Source: Desertivirga xinjiangensis
Lineage (GTDB): Bacteria; Bacteroidota; Bacteroidia; Sphingobacteriales; Sphingobacteriaceae
Length of the DNA stretch: 64,000 nt
Assembly: GCF_024436435.1 (NCBI RefSeq)
Contig: NZ_JAFMZP010000001.1
Location: 992,001-1,056,000, forward strand
Direction of reading: 5' to 3'
Shown here: positions 28,874-38,138 of the stretch, in pieces
Position numbering within the stretch: the stretch's first letter is position 1
Layout of the letters: each line of letters starts with the position of its first letter
Made by a program: the position numbers and the translations under genes
The notes under the pieces: model-generated
Seen by the model: only the letters and a program-made list of their open reading frames with translations
Databases searched by the model: none
What the model was told of the DNA's origin: nothing

Positions 28874-30697
28874 TTAAGCTTCAAACTGAAGCTGGCTTAA
28901 ATAGCGGTATAGTCCTTCTTCGTTTTGAATTAGTTCTTCATGTGTACCAATCTCAATCACCTGGCCCTTTTCAAGTACCACAATCTTATCCGCCTCGCGG
29001 ATAGTAGAGAGACGGTGTGCAATAATTATGGACGTACGGTTCTTCATCAGAACCTCAAGCGCCTCCTGCACCAGCCGCTCTGATTCAGAGTCGAGAGATG
29101 AGGTAGCTTCGTCCAGTATCAAAATAGCCGGATCTTTAAGCAGGGCGCGTGCAATGGCTATGCGCTGACGCTGGCCGCCTGATAATTTCATTCCCCTGTC
29201 ACCTACGATCGTATCATAGCCTTCCGGCAGGTGCTGGATGAAATGATGTGCATTGGCCTGTTTAGCCGAAGTGATTATCTCTTCGTCGGAAGCATTTAAC
29301 TTGCCGTAAGCGATATTTTCCCGAATGGTGCCGCCGAAAAGAAGGACGTCCTGCGGTACAATAGCAACCTGGTTCCGGATGTCAGTAAGGGCAAAGCTTT
29401 CTGAAGGTCTGTTGTCAAAAAGCAAGCCCCCTTGCTGCGGTTCGTAAAAGCGTAAAATGAGCGAAGCTATGGTTGATTTACCTGCACCGCTTGGACCTAC
29501 GATGGCTACCTTTTCGCCTGCTTTGGCACTAAAGGACAAGCCCTTCAAAACCTCCACTTCTTTGCGCGAAGGATAGGAGAAGTGAACATCGTTGAAGGCC
29601 AGATCGCCTTTGATCACTTGCTTGGTTATATTTTCCGAAGCTTCCATAGAAACTGCTTCGTTCTTTTCTGAAAGAATTTCAATGACACGTTCTGTTGCAC
29701 CCAGGGCTTTTTGAACATTGGCATAAAGGTCGGGGAAGGTACCCATAGCAGCGCCAACGAACATGGAATAGAGGATGTAAGTGGTTAAATCACCAACCGA
29801 CAGTTCGCCCTGAAGAACCAGAATGGAGCCATACCATATTACGCCTACGATAGCGCCAAACAGACAAAAAATGATAAAGGAAGCAAAGCCACCTCTCAGA
29901 GTTGCGCCTTTTAAAGCAATTTGAACAACCTCCCGAAGACTTTTATCATACCGTTTAGCTTCGTAAGATTCATTGGCAAAGGCCTTTACGTTGGCAATTC
30001 CCTGCAAGGTTTCCTGGACAATTGTGTTCGACTCAGCCAGCTTGTCCTGGGCTTGCCTGGATATCTTGCGGATTAGCCGGCCAAAGAATATAGCGGATAT
30101 CACCAGGACCGGCAATACTGCCAGATTAAATAGAGTAAGTTTATGAGATACAAAGATCAGGAAAGCAATTCCACCAACCAACAGCACAATTTGCCTGATC
30201 ATCTCGGCGAGTGTAGTGGTAATGGTATCCTGGATCTGCGAAAGGTCGGCAGAAAGACGGCTGTTCAATTCACCTACCCGTCGGTTTGCAAAGAAATCCA
30301 TAGGTAAGGTGATCAGCTTGAAATAGGTATCGCGTCTTACATCGGCAATGGTTTTTTCTGCCACCTCTACAAATAAACGGACCCTGAAGTAGGATACGAA
30401 AGATTGAATGAAAAGAATAATAAAAGCAGTATAACCCAGGGCATTGATACTTGGGTGGATGAAATCAAATTTGTGCTTTCCCTGCGCGGCATCTATCATA
30501 GCTCCAAGCAGTGAAGGGAAGGCCAGGCCTGTTAAACTGGAAATAAAAAGGAATATTAAACCAATAATAAACTTCCATTTATAAGGTTTCAGGTAGGTTA
30601 AAAGCCCTTCTGCTTTCTGTATACTTGCTTTGTTTAGTTTTACTTTTGGAAGTTCTTCTTCCGGTGTAGTTCCGCTATTAAATCTGTTCCGGGCCAT
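28874..30697 (-). CDS. ABC exporter half-transporter (MsbA/multidrug type)
   Basis: The start ATG at 30697 gives 607 residues and is preceded by AGGATCG; longer starts up to 30730 are possible. The N-terminal half is a six-helix membrane domain (FIIGLIFLFISSLTGLAFP near residue 43; later LVGGIAFLIFVS). The C-terminal half is an ATPase domain with Walker A GPSGAGKST, signature LSGGQRQRIAIARALL, and Walker B LILDEATSSLD. Two copies form an exporter for lipids, drugs or peptides. The RMARNRF-type N-terminus is typical of Sphingobacteriaceae; the substrate is unknown. Confidence 0.92.
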   Translation of the reverse strand: MARNRFNSGTTPEEELPKVKLNKASIQKAEGLLTYLKPYKWKFIIGLIFLFISSLTGLAFPSLLGAMIDAAQGKHKFDFIHPSINALGYTAFIILFIQSFVSYFRVRLFVEVAEKTIADVRRDTYFKLITLPMDFFANRRVGELNSRLSADLSQIQDTITTTLAEMIRQIVLLVGGIAFLIFVSHKLTLFNLAVLPVLVISAIFFGRLIRKISRQAQDKLAESNTIVQETLQGIANVKAFANESYEAKRYDKSLREVVQIALKGATLRGGFASFIIFCLFGAIVGVIWYGSILVLQGELSVGDLTTYILYSMFVGAAMGTFPDLYANVQKALGATERVIEILSEKNEAVSMEASENITKQVIKGDLAFNDVHFSYPSRKEVEVLKGLSFSAKAGEKVAIVGPSGAGKSTIASLILRFYEPQQGGLLFDNRPSESFALTDIRNQVAIVPQDVLLFGGTIRENIAYGKLNASDEEIITSAKQANAHHFIQHLPEGYDTIVGDRGMKLSGGQRQRIAIARALLKDPAILILDEATSSLDSESERLVQEALEVLMKNRTSIIIAHRLSTIREADKIVVLEKGQVIEIGTHEELIQNEEGLYRYLSQLQFEA

Positions 30698-30803
30698 CGA
30701 TCCTAAATAAAAGCGCATTATAGCGCACACAAAAATAAATTTTTATTCAAATGAATTTTTAGAGATAATCAGTTAAGCGTAATTTAAACGTAATTTAAAT
30801 GAT

Positions 30804-31580
30804 TTAATGAAATTCAACCCGTACAATATCGCCCAGATGCAAACCGAGAAGGCCGCTGGCATTTCCTTTGTTGATAGCAATTTCGAGGTGGTTGCTGATC
30901 CCGAACAAACAAAGTTTTTCGCCTTCAGGAACCTCGTTGTAATGCCAGCTAAGCTGGGAGATCGATTCGCTTTTCCGGAAGTACAGGGTGAAGGGCCTGT
31001 TCTGCTGAACTTTGGAAAACAGGTCTTTGGAAATGTTAGTGATCACATTCTGAAAGCCATCAATATAAATGACGCTTCCGCGAATAGTATCACGTTCTAT
31101 CACGGGGTGAAGGTTCACTTTCTCCTCCAGCTCCTCCACGGGAATTCCTATATCATTTAATTTGCCTCCGTCGGCAATATGGCAGGATGCTTTAGAGAAT
31201 ATATCGGAAAGCGGAAAGTGCAGGAATTTAAGATCCTGCATAATATGAAGCTCAACCATCTCCTCTGGGGGAGTGTCGAACATCAGCGAAAAGATCCCGT
31301 TGTCAGCACCCACAAAATAATGGCCTTTATACTTTACTCCAAGGTAGCGGGTATGATCGCTATACACAGAATCAATACCGATCAGGTGTACAGTACCAGC
31401 CGGAAAGTAGTGGAAAGCGTTTTTTAAAACGAAAGCAGCCTGCGGGATGTTAAACGCTGAAATGCTGTGTGTGATATCAACAATATTAACCGTTGGCAAC
31501 AGGCTCAGAATGCTTCCTTTCAGAGCAGCCTGATAAAAATCTTTGTAACCTAAATCGGTTGTTAAAGTTATTATTGCCAT
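30804..31580 (-). CDS. SAM hydrolase (S-adenosyl-L-methionine hydroxide adenosyltransferase family)
   Basis: Translation from ATG 31580 gives 258 residues; upstream start codons would add a hydrophobic tail not seen in the family. MAIITLTTDLGYKDFYQAAL carries the conserved Asp that binds the ribose. DITHSISAFNIPQAAFVL and FVGADNGIFSL are characteristic of the DUF62/fluorinase-like family. Most members hydrolyse SAM to adenosine and methionine, with water replacing the halide used by true fluorinases. The gene is divergent from phoH, with about 100 bases between. Confidence 0.93.
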   Translation of the reverse strand: MAIITLTTDLGYKDFYQAALKGSILSLLPTVNIVDITHSISAFNIPQAAFVLKNAFHYFPAGTVHLIGIDSVYSDHTRYLGVKYKGHYFVGADNGIFSLMFDTPPEEMVELHIMQDLKFLHFPLSDIFSKASCHIADGGKLNDIGIPVEELEEKVNLHPVIERDTIRGSVIYIDGFQNVITNISKDLFSKVQQNRPFTLYFRKSESISQLSWHYNEVPEGEKLCLFGISNHLEIAINKGNASGLLGLHLGDIVRVEFH

Positions 31581-31682
31581 TAAAATGTGAATATTAATTA
31601 TTAATCTTGTGATACAGATTTCAGCCTGCAAATATTGAATTTTAATTGCACATAATAAGTCAAAAACTAAAAAAAGCATAAC

Positions 31683-32648
31683 TTGAACGAACTAAAGATT
31701 GATCTTGAGAACATTAACCCCGTAGTGCTTTGGGGACCGAACAATGAGTACTTTGAAGTAATCAAAAAACAGTTCCCGAAGATCAAAATTGTGGCCCGGG
31801 GAACTGAGGTAAAAGTGTTGGGCGATGTGGCGGAACTAACCAGTTTTAACAACAGACTTAAAGAGATAATAAACCATATTGAGCAATACAACAGCCTGAG
31901 CAGTAATGATCTGGAAAGATTTCTTGGCGCCAGGGTGTCAGTGCAGGCAGATGGTGAGCCAGGAGCTGACAAAGCTCCCGCGGGCGGCGGAGAACCCATT
32001 GTATTTGGTCCCAACGGTATCGTGGTAAAAGCCCGTACTGCCAACCAGCGTCGTATGGTAGAGAGTATCAATAAAAACGATATTCTTCTCGCTATTGGAC
32101 CTGCAGGAACTGGTAAAACTTACACGGCTGTTGCCCTGGCTGTAAGGGCTCTGAAAAATAAAGAAATCAAACGTATTATCCTTACCCGTCCCGCGGTAGA
32201 AGCGGGTGAAAACCTTGGCTTTCTTCCAGGCGATTTGAAGGAGAAGATCGATCCTTATCTAAGGCCTTTGTATGATGCCCTGGATGATATGATCCCACCT
32301 GAAAAATTAAAGGTTTACCTGGAGAACCGTACTATTGAGGTGGCGCCTTTAGCCTTTATGCGGGGACGTACGCTGGACAATTGTTTTGTGATCCTGGATG
32401 AGGCGCAGAACTCCACCGATATGCAGCTCAAGATGTTCCTCACCCGTATGGGACCTTCAGCAAAATTTATTGTTACAGGTGATATCACGCAAATCGACTT
32501 ACCAAAAAAACAGCAGTCTGGTTTACACACGGCCTTACGAATATTAACTGATATTAAAGGAATTGATATCATCTACCTTTCCGGGGAAGATGTGGTGCGG
32601 CATAAATTAGTGAAGCAGATTTTGAAGGCATACGGAGATATCCAGTAA
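31683..32648 (+). CDS. phoH: PhoH-family ATPase
   Basis: The start is TTG 31683; no ATG or GTG precedes the conserved sequence in frame. The 321-residue cytosolic product has Walker A GPAGTGKTYTA (near residue 137), RPAVEAGENLGFLPGD, and Walker B FVILDEAQNS, all diagnostic of PhoH. The family couples ATP hydrolysis to RNA handling and is linked to ribosome maturation and phosphate stress in various bacteria. The gene stands alone, with a repeat-containing gap after it. Confidence 0.93.
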   Translation: MNELKIDLENINPVVLWGPNNEYFEVIKKQFPKIKIVARGTEVKVLGDVAELTSFNNRLKEIINHIEQYNSLSSNDLERFLGARVSVQADGEPGADKAPAGGGEPIVFGPNGIVVKARTANQRRMVESINKNDILLAIGPAGTGKTYTAVALAVRALKNKEIKRIILTRPAVEAGENLGFLPGDLKEKIDPYLRPLYDALDDMIPPEKLKVYLENRTIEVAPLAFMRGRTLDNCFVILDEAQNSTDMQLKMFLTRMGPSAKFIVTGDITQIDLPKKQQSGLHTALRILTDIKGIDIIYLSGEDVVRHKLVKQILKAYGDIQ

Positions 32649-32711
32649 AGATATTCAGGAAAAAAATTAATTTTGCGGCTTGCTTCCTGAGGGTGCAAGA
32701 AGTTATATTTC

Positions 32712-32749
32712 TTCGTCATCCTGAACTCGATTCAGGACCGGCATGACGA
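32712..32749. repeat. REP-like palindromic element
   Basis: CGTCATCCTGAACTCGATTC with AGGACCGGCATGACG is a compact copy of the intergenic repeat family seen at 8110, 21692 and 27247. It lies between phoH and purC. Confidence 0.7.
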
Positions 32750-32813
32750 TCTGAAGCTTTTCGATATCCTCATTAACATAGTTCAACTTTAACAAATTTT
32801 AATTTAACAATAC

Positions 32814-33761
32814 ATGTCTGCAATAAAAGAGACCAACTTTAAGTTCCCCGGCCAAACAAATTATTACAAAGGAAAAGTAAGGGATGTATATACCATCGCT
32901 GACAAATTCCTGGTGATGATAGTTAGCGACAGGATCTCTGCATTCGATGTTATTCTTCCTGAGCCCATTCCTTTCAAAGGGCAGGTGCTTAACCAGATTG
33001 CAGCCAAGTTTCTTTATGCTACCCAGGATATTGTTTCTAACTGGGTAATAGACATTCCTGATCCAAGTGTGACCATCGGTAAAATATGCGAGCCATTCAA
33101 AGTGGAAATGGTAATACGCGGTTACCTTGCCGGCCATGCCTGGCGCGAATATTCCGCCGGAAAACGCCAGGTTTGTAGCGTGAGCCTTCCTGAAGGCTTA
33201 AAGGAGAATGATAAGCTACCTGAGCCTATCATTACGCCAACAACTAAAGCTGCGGTGGGACACGATGAGGACATATCTCGTGAAGAGATCCTGGAACAGG
33301 GCATAGTGTCTGAGCAGGATTATACTATGCTGGAACAATATACTCGTCAGCTGTATCAGCGTGGAACCGAAATTGCTGCAGAGCGAGGCCTTATCCTGGT
33401 GGATACCAAATACGAATTTGGTAAAGCTGAAGGAAAAATCTATCTGATCGATGAGATCCATACTCCTGATTCTTCTCGTTACTTCTATAAAGAAGGATAC
33501 GAAGAATTGCAGTCAAAAGGTGAGCCTCAACGCCAGTTGTCGAAAGAGTTTGTAAGAAAATGGCTTATTGAAAATGGCTTCCAGGGAAAAGACGGGCAGC
33601 AGGTTCCTGAGATGACTCCTGAGATCATTAACTCAATATCGGAGCGCTACATAGAACTTTACGAGCACATCACCGGCGACAAGTTCATCAAAGCAGAAGC
33701 CAGCCAGGTTTTAGGAAGAGTTGAAAATAATATTCTGGAAAGTCTGAACCGTTTATCCTAA
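32814..33761 (+). CDS. purC: Phosphoribosylaminoimidazole-succinocarboxamide synthase
   Basis: The 315-residue product joins CAIR and aspartate using ATP in purine synthesis. [20 protein letters not shown] (near residue 20) with [42 protein letters not shown] and [10 protein letters not shown] are family hallmarks. Its length is that of the longer PurC form common in Bacteroidota. It is isolated from other pur genes and followed by an 11-bp hairpin. Confidence 0.96.
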   Translation: MSAIKETNFKFPGQTNYYKGKVRDVYTIADKFLVMIVSDRISAFDVILPEPIPFKGQVLNQIAAKFLYATQDIVSNWVIDIPDPSVTIGKICEPFKVEMVIRGYLAGHAWREYSAGKRQVCSVSLPEGLKENDKLPEPIITPTTKAAVGHDEDISREEILEQGIVSEQDYTMLEQYTRQLYQRGTEIAAERGLILVDTKYEFGKAEGKIYLIDEIHTPDSSRYFYKEGYEELQSKGEPQRQLSKEFVRKWLIENGFQGKDGQQVPEMTPEIINSISERYIELYEHITGDKFIKAEASQVLGRVENNILESLNRLS

Positions 33762-33763
33762 TT

Positions 33764-33790
33764 AAGTCATTTAATAAGTTTAAATGACTT
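33764..33790 (+). terminator. Hairpin after purC
   Basis: AAGTCATTTAA pairs with TTAAATGACTT across a 5-base loop, 2 bases after the stop. The T-run is poor (TTTCGATTT), so termination may be weak. Confidence 0.55.
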
Positions 33791-34010
33791 TCGATTTAGC
33801 GCTAAAAAATTAATCAATAGGCAGAGCAAACCGCTGTGAATAGTTTTTTGTTAAGTTTTAAAACAAAGTGCGAAATTCCGGGACATAAGTTTATAAGACA
33901 TGAAAATTTTTTGGAAACTCCGGAGAGTTTCCATCTTCTGTGCATTAAAAAACAATTGTTCTGATCGAAATAATTCTTTAATATTGTAAAAGCAATTGTG
34001 ACTGTAACTT

Positions 34011-34388
34011 ATGAAATTTACTGTAGATAAACACGAAAAGTATGTATTAATAAAACTGAATGAAGCAAAGCTAAACAGCTTAATTTCTCCTCAGTTGAAG
34101 TCTGAATTGATACTGATCAATACCGAAGGACTTCGTAATATTATCCTTGATCTTTCCGGAGTTAAGTATTCAGATTCATCAGGTCTAAGCAGCTTGTTAG
34201 TTGGCCATCGTTTATGCAAAAATGCTGAAGGCAGTTTTGTTATAACCGGGGTGAACGAAAATATCGACCGCTTAATAACAATTTCGCAGCTTGAGAACGT
34301 TCTTACTATTGTTCCTACAGTTGAAGAAGGGATTGATCTCATCTTTATGGAAGAAATTGAACGCGACTTGAAAAAAGAGGCCAGATAA
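34011..34388 (+). CDS. STAS-domain protein (anti-sigma factor antagonist type)
   Basis: The 125-residue product is a single STAS domain. ILDLSGVKYSDSSGLSSLLV (residues 45-64) contains the Asp-Ser-Ser-Gly loop whose Ser is phosphorylated in SpoIIAA-like proteins. No anti-sigma factor or kinase gene adjoins it, so its partner is unknown. It ends exactly where the rnz region begins, and the two are likely co-transcribed; similar STAS-rnz pairs occur in related genomes to my knowledge. Confidence 0.88.
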   Translation: MKFTVDKHEKYVLIKLNEAKLNSLISPQLKSELILINTEGLRNIILDLSGVKYSDSSGLSSLLVGHRLCKNAEGSFVITGVNENIDRLITISQLENVLTIVPTVEEGIDLIFMEEIERDLKKEAR

Positions 34389-34403
34389 TTGCTTCAACAC
34401 CGT

Positions 34404-35318
34404 ATGAGGTTTGAAGTAACTATTTTAGGAAGCAGTTCAGCTACCCCGATTTTTAACAGAAACCCAAGTGCGCAACTACTGAATATCAACGAAAGATATT
34501 TCTTAATAGACTGTGGCGAGGGTACGCAACAGCAGTTATTAAGAAACGGTTTCAAGGCCCAGCGAATAGAACATATATTCATCAGCCATCTTCATGGTGA
34601 TCATTACCTTGGTTTAGTTGGGCTTCTCTCATCCCTTCACCTGAATGGCCGTACAAAACCTTTATATCTTTATGTCCCGGCAGAGTTAAAAGAGATACTT
34701 GACATTCAGTTCAAGTACTCTCAAACCGAGTTGAGGTATCCATTAGTCTATGTCTTCACCAATCCGGCGAAGCCGGAAAGGATCTTCGAAAACCAGGACA
34801 TTGTTGTAGATACTTTTGTATTAGAGCACCGGATTCCCTGCACTGGATTTCGTTTCAGCCAGAAGAAGAGACTTCGCAAGATCGTCAAAGAAAAGGTAGA
34901 GGAGCTGGATATCCCTGTCAATGTGATTCCTTTGTTAAAGAAGGGTTTTGATTATACGGATGCAATGGGCAGGGTGCACCCCAATGCGGAACTTACCACA
35001 GATCCCGATTTACCGAAATCTTACGCCTATTGTTCAGATACGATTTGTAACTGGAAATACCTGGAGCAAATTAAAGGCGTAGATACGCTCTATCACGAAG
35101 CTACCTTCATGCATGATATGCTGGAAAGAGCTCAGGAAACATTTCATACTACCGCATTGGAGGCGGCAGAAATAGCGTTAAAGGCAGGTGTCAAACAACT
35201 TATCCTTGGGCATTTTTCAGCCCGTTACCGCGAGCTGGAGCCTTTGTTAGAGGAAGCGAAAACAGTGTTTCCTAATTCCAGGCTAGCAATTGAAGGGCAA
35301 ACGGTTGTTATTGAGTGA
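34404..35318 (+). CDS. rnz: Ribonuclease Z
   Basis: ATG 34404 gives 304 residues, the usual length; a TTG at 34389 touches the preceding stop. MRFEVTILGSSSATP opens the metallo-beta-lactamase fold, FISHLHGDHYLGL (near residue 59) is the zinc motif, and YCSDTICN, LYHEATF and LGHFSARY are the later metal-binding motifs. It cuts the 3' trailer from tRNA precursors. The gene ends just before a perfect 22-bp hairpin shared with the convergent mlaD-like gene. Confidence 0.95.
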   Translation: MRFEVTILGSSSATPIFNRNPSAQLLNINERYFLIDCGEGTQQQLLRNGFKAQRIEHIFISHLHGDHYLGLVGLLSSLHLNGRTKPLYLYVPAELKEILDIQFKYSQTELRYPLVYVFTNPAKPERIFENQDIVVDTFVLEHRIPCTGFRFSQKKRLRKIVKEKVEELDIPVNVIPLLKKGFDYTDAMGRVHPNAELTTDPDLPKSYAYCSDTICNWKYLEQIKGVDTLYHEATFMHDMLERAQETFHTTALEAAEIALKAGVKQLILGHFSARYRELEPLLEEAKTVFPNSRLAIEGQTVVIE

Positions 35319-35330
35319 AGAAATTAGATT

Positions 35331-35377
35331 ATTAATAGAAGCGAAAGGGACCGTAGGTCCCTTTCGCTTCTATTAAT
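35331..35377. terminator. Perfect 22-bp bidirectional terminator hairpin
   Basis: ATTAATAGAAGCGAAAGGGA with CC at 35331-35352 pairs base for base with 35356-35377 across the 3-base loop GTA. It serves convergent genes on both sides. The right arm includes the stop codon (TTA, 35373-35375) of the minus-strand gene. Confidence 0.85.
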
Positions 35378-36317
35378 CTTTTCTACCGCCAAAGACCGAG
35401 AAGCTTACGTATCTCTTGGGGTTAGCTTTTAGATCGATCATCAGCTTGTTCAGGTTCTCAGCAGAGCTGTTAAGATTGTTATATAACTGTTTGTCGTTTA
35501 TCAATTGCCCTAAAGATCCTTCACCATTATTAACCTTATTCACAGCCAGCTGGAAGTCGGCCACAGCCTTATCCGCATTTTTGATCGTCTGTTCAAAATT
35601 AGCTTTCGCGAACTGATCCGTTACAGATTCCAGATTAGTCATCACTGCACTGATCTTTTTGTTGTTCTGGGCAAAGTTTGAGGAAATAGATTCAAGGTTT
35701 GCAAAAATAGCCGATAAGCGACTACTTTCTGTGCCTACCATGTAATCCACTTTTTTAGTTGTCGACTCCAGGGTTTGCAAAGACTGCGCTATGCTTGCAA
35801 AGCTGCTGTTGAAATTGCGTTGAAACTCCGGACTGATCGTGTTATCAACCGAGGTGAGGATTGAGTCGAGACGTGTAATGATCTGCTCGGCTTTCTTTTG
35901 AACCGGCTGCATTTTAGTCATAAGGTCCTTTTCAGTGTTTGCCTGCAAAGTATCGCCAGCCTCTGCATACTCTTGTCCGGTACCGAGGTCGAACACAATA
36001 GCCTTACTTCCTAAAAGGTCGGTACTTTCAAGGCGGGCAACCGTATTTTTTGGGATCTCATACTCTGGATGGATCTTAAACTGAGCATCAATACGGCCAT
36101 CCGGTCTTAAAGTAAGGGCTGACACCCTGCCGATCTGAAAGCCGTTAACTAAAACAGGTTTAGAGATGGTCAGTCCTTCTACGCTTTCATAAGTAGCGTA
36201 AAATTCCTTTTCGCTGGAGAAAACATCATTTCCTTTTAGAAAACTATATCCCAGCACTAGAACGGTGATGGAGACTGCTGCCAGTATGCCAACTTTTGTT
36301 TCGTTTGTAATTTTCAA
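35373..36317 (-). CDS. MlaD/MCE-domain protein
   Basis: The 314-residue product has one N-terminal membrane anchor (VGILAAVSITVLVLGYSFL) and an MCE domain at about residues 38-115 (FYATYESVEGLTISKPVLVN; GFQIGRVSALTL). A long coiled-coil-like C-terminus follows, rich in Leu, Ser and Asn (IFANLESISSNFAQNNKKIS). Such proteins bind and carry phospholipids between the membranes as part of Mla-type ABC systems. The ATPase and permease are not in the window. It has its own promoter box at 36334-36341. Confidence 0.9.
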   Translation of the reverse strand: MKITNETKVGILAAVSITVLVLGYSFLKGNDVFSSEKEFYATYESVEGLTISKPVLVNGFQIGRVSALTLRPDGRIDAQFKIHPEYEIPKNTVARLESTDLLGSKAIVFDLGTGQEYAEAGDTLQANTEKDLMTKMQPVQKKAEQIITRLDSILTSVDNTISPEFQRNFNSSFASIAQSLQTLESTTKKVDYMVGTESSRLSAIFANLESISSNFAQNNKKISAVMTNLESVTDQFAKANFEQTIKNADKAVADFQLAVNKVNNGEGSLGQLINDKQLYNNLNSSAENLNKLMIDLKANPKRYVSFSVFGGRKD

Positions 36318-36333
36318 AGCGTATTCGTTTTTT

Positions 36334-36341
36334 CAAATATA
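36334..36341 (-). promoter_or_regulatory. -7 promoter box of the MlaD-like gene
   Basis: On the minus strand this reads TATATTTG, a perfect TAnnTTTG box, 16 bases before the ATG at 36317. It lies in the 37-base gap after the amidase gene. Confidence 0.65.
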
Positions 36342-36354
36342 ATCAATCAAGGCG

Positions 36355-37188
36355 TTAAAGCTCTACCTGCTTCTTGTATGCCTGAATTGCTTTCAACAAA
36401 CAACTTACGATTTCGTTTTGGCCATAATCAGATACCATGTACTCTTCTTCTTCGCGGTTACATACGAAACCAATCTCAGTTAATACAGCGGGCATACCAG
36501 CTCTGGCCAGCACTGCCAAACTTTTCTCTTTTACACCCCGGTTAATACGGCCGGTTTTAACGTATTCGTCCTGCATCAAGCTCGCCAGGCGGATACTCTG
36601 ATCGCGGAAGGCATTTTTCATTAAGGAAAAGATAATAATACTTTCCGGATCATTAGGGTCGTAACCCCCATAGTTCTCTTTGTAATCTTTTTCGAGGAGG
36701 ATGGAGGCGTTCTCGCGGATAGCGATGTCCTGTTCATCTAAACGTCCGAAACCTGAAACAAAAGTTTCAGTTCCCTTAGTGGAGCTGCGTCCCCGGTAGT
36801 TTTTGGGCATGTCGTTGCAATGGATGGAGATGAACAGATCTGCCTTTACGTTGTTGGCAACCGCAATGCGTTCATATAAGGGTACGAAGACGTCGGTGGT
36901 GCGGGTGTAGACAACTTTTACATCAGGCATTTCACCCTGAATAGCCGCGCCGAGTTTTAAGGCAACCTGCAGAGCCAGCTCTTTTTCGGTCGCCAGGACA
37001 CCACGTGTAGCTCCATCTTTACCTCCATGACCGGCATCGATCACTATTGTTTTTATGCGATAAGGGGGAGCTGAAACAGTCTTGTCGTTATTCTCTGTCT
37101 TCTCCACATTCTCCGCAAGACCATTTCTTGGAGATAAAGACCATAACATCAAAATAGTACAAGTTATTAAAAATCTAAATCTGCTCAT
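36355..37188 (-). CDS. N-acetylmuramoyl-L-alanine amidase (Amidase_3), copy 1
   Basis: The 277-residue product has a signal peptide (TCTILMLWSLSPRNGLAEN) and a zinc amidase domain. IVIDAGHGGKDGATRG supplies the first His, LFISIHCNDMP the second His, and VLTEIGFVCN the catalytic Glu. It cuts the bond between muramic acid and the peptide stem of peptidoglycan. An insert (DYKENYGGYDPNDPESII) matches that of the neighbouring paralogue. The two are tandem duplicates with diverged N-termini. Confidence 0.93.
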   Translation of the reverse strand: MSRFRFLITCTILMLWSLSPRNGLAENVEKTENNDKTVSAPPYRIKTIVIDAGHGGKDGATRGVLATEKELALQVALKLGAAIQGEMPDVKVVYTRTTDVFVPLYERIAVANNVKADLFISIHCNDMPKNYRGRSSTKGTETFVSGFGRLDEQDIAIRENASILLEKDYKENYGGYDPNDPESIIIFSLMKNAFRDQSIRLASLMQDEYVKTGRINRGVKEKSLAVLARAGMPAVLTEIGFVCNREEEEYMVSDYGQNEIVSCLLKAIQAYKKQVEL

Positions 37189-37267
37189 TTTCTTCCTTTA
37201 CCGGATAAATGCTCACAGGCTTAATCTTTAACCTTGAACTCTAAACCCTAAACCCTGCACTTAAGTC

Positions 37268-38089
37268 TTAGGAGACTTCAACTGTTTTTTTATACGCCTG
37301 TATTGCTCTTAATATATTAGTTACAATTTCACTTTGTCCATAATCAGAATTGATATACTCTTCTTCTTCAGGACAGCTTATAAAGCCAATTTCGGTTAGT
37401 ACGGATGGCATGCCCGCTCTCTGTAAAATTAATATATTTTGTTCTTTTACACCACGGTCAACACGGCCAGTGGCGATGTATTCATTTTGCATCAAACTCG
37501 CTAGCTTAATGCTCTGATCCCGATAAGCATTTTTTAGAAGAGAAAAAACGATCATACTGGTTGGATCATTCGGATCGTATCCATCATACTTTTCCTTATA
37601 ATCTTTTTCCAGTAAGATATCCGCATTTTCCCTTATAGCGACGTCCTGTTCATCCAGACGGCCAAAGCCTGCAACAAAAGTTTCTACCCCTCTAACCGAA
37701 AGGCGGTTTTTGGTGGTGTGTGGCATCGAGTTGCAATGAATGGAAATAAACAGATCAGCCTTTTCGCGGTTGGCGAGATTTGGGCGATCAATATTAGGTA
37801 CAAACTCATCGGTAGTACGCGTATATAGAACCCTTACATCCGGGAAAGTTTTTTCTATTTCTTTACCTAACTTCAAAGCTACTTCAAGGGTTACTTTCTT
37901 CTCAACTGAAAATTTTCCTACAGCTCCTGTTGCTTTTCCGCCATGACCAGCGTCAATTACAATGGTCTTTATACGATAAGGGGGATTTGTTGAGTTATTA
38001 GGAAATGATACGGCAATTGATACCAAAGGAAGAAATGCAATTAGTAGGGCAAAGCCATAAATCAATCTTTTGAATGGTATTAATTTCAT
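37268..38089 (-). CDS. N-acetylmuramoyl-L-alanine amidase (Amidase_3), copy 2
   Basis: ATG 38089 gives 273 residues with a signal peptide (LIYGFALLIAFLPLVSIAVS); a longer start would run across the promoter. VIDAGHGGKATGAVGKF, FISIHCNSMP and VLTEIGFISC carry the zinc ligands and the catalytic Glu. It is clearly a paralogue of the gene at 36355, sharing YDPNDPTSMIVFSLLKNAYR. The changes AGHGGKD to AGHGGKA and FVCN to FISC suggest some divergence in use. It is divergent from the LptD-like gene. Confidence 0.93.
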   Translation of the reverse strand: MKLIPFKRLIYGFALLIAFLPLVSIAVSFPNNSTNPPYRIKTIVIDAGHGGKATGAVGKFSVEKKVTLEVALKLGKEIEKTFPDVRVLYTRTTDEFVPNIDRPNLANREKADLFISIHCNSMPHTTKNRLSVRGVETFVAGFGRLDEQDVAIRENADILLEKDYKEKYDGYDPNDPTSMIVFSLLKNAYRDQSIKLASLMQNEYIATGRVDRGVKEQNILILQRAGMPSVLTEIGFISCPEEEEYINSDYGQSEIVTNILRAIQAYKKTVEVS

Positions 38090-38112
38090 TAAATTTGAGC
38101 TGTAATTTATTG

Positions 38113-38120
38113 CAAAAATA
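38113..38120 (-). promoter_or_regulatory. -7 promoter box of amidase copy 2
   Basis: The minus strand reads TATTTTTG, a perfect TAnnTTTG box, 23 bases before the ATG at 38089. Confidence 0.6.
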
Positions 38121-38138
38121 ATATTCATCATCACACAC

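Noticed and set aside
37230-37260. Telomere-like repeat (AACCCTAAACCCT) between the two amidase genes
   Set aside because: Only about two units; most likely chance in a short gap.
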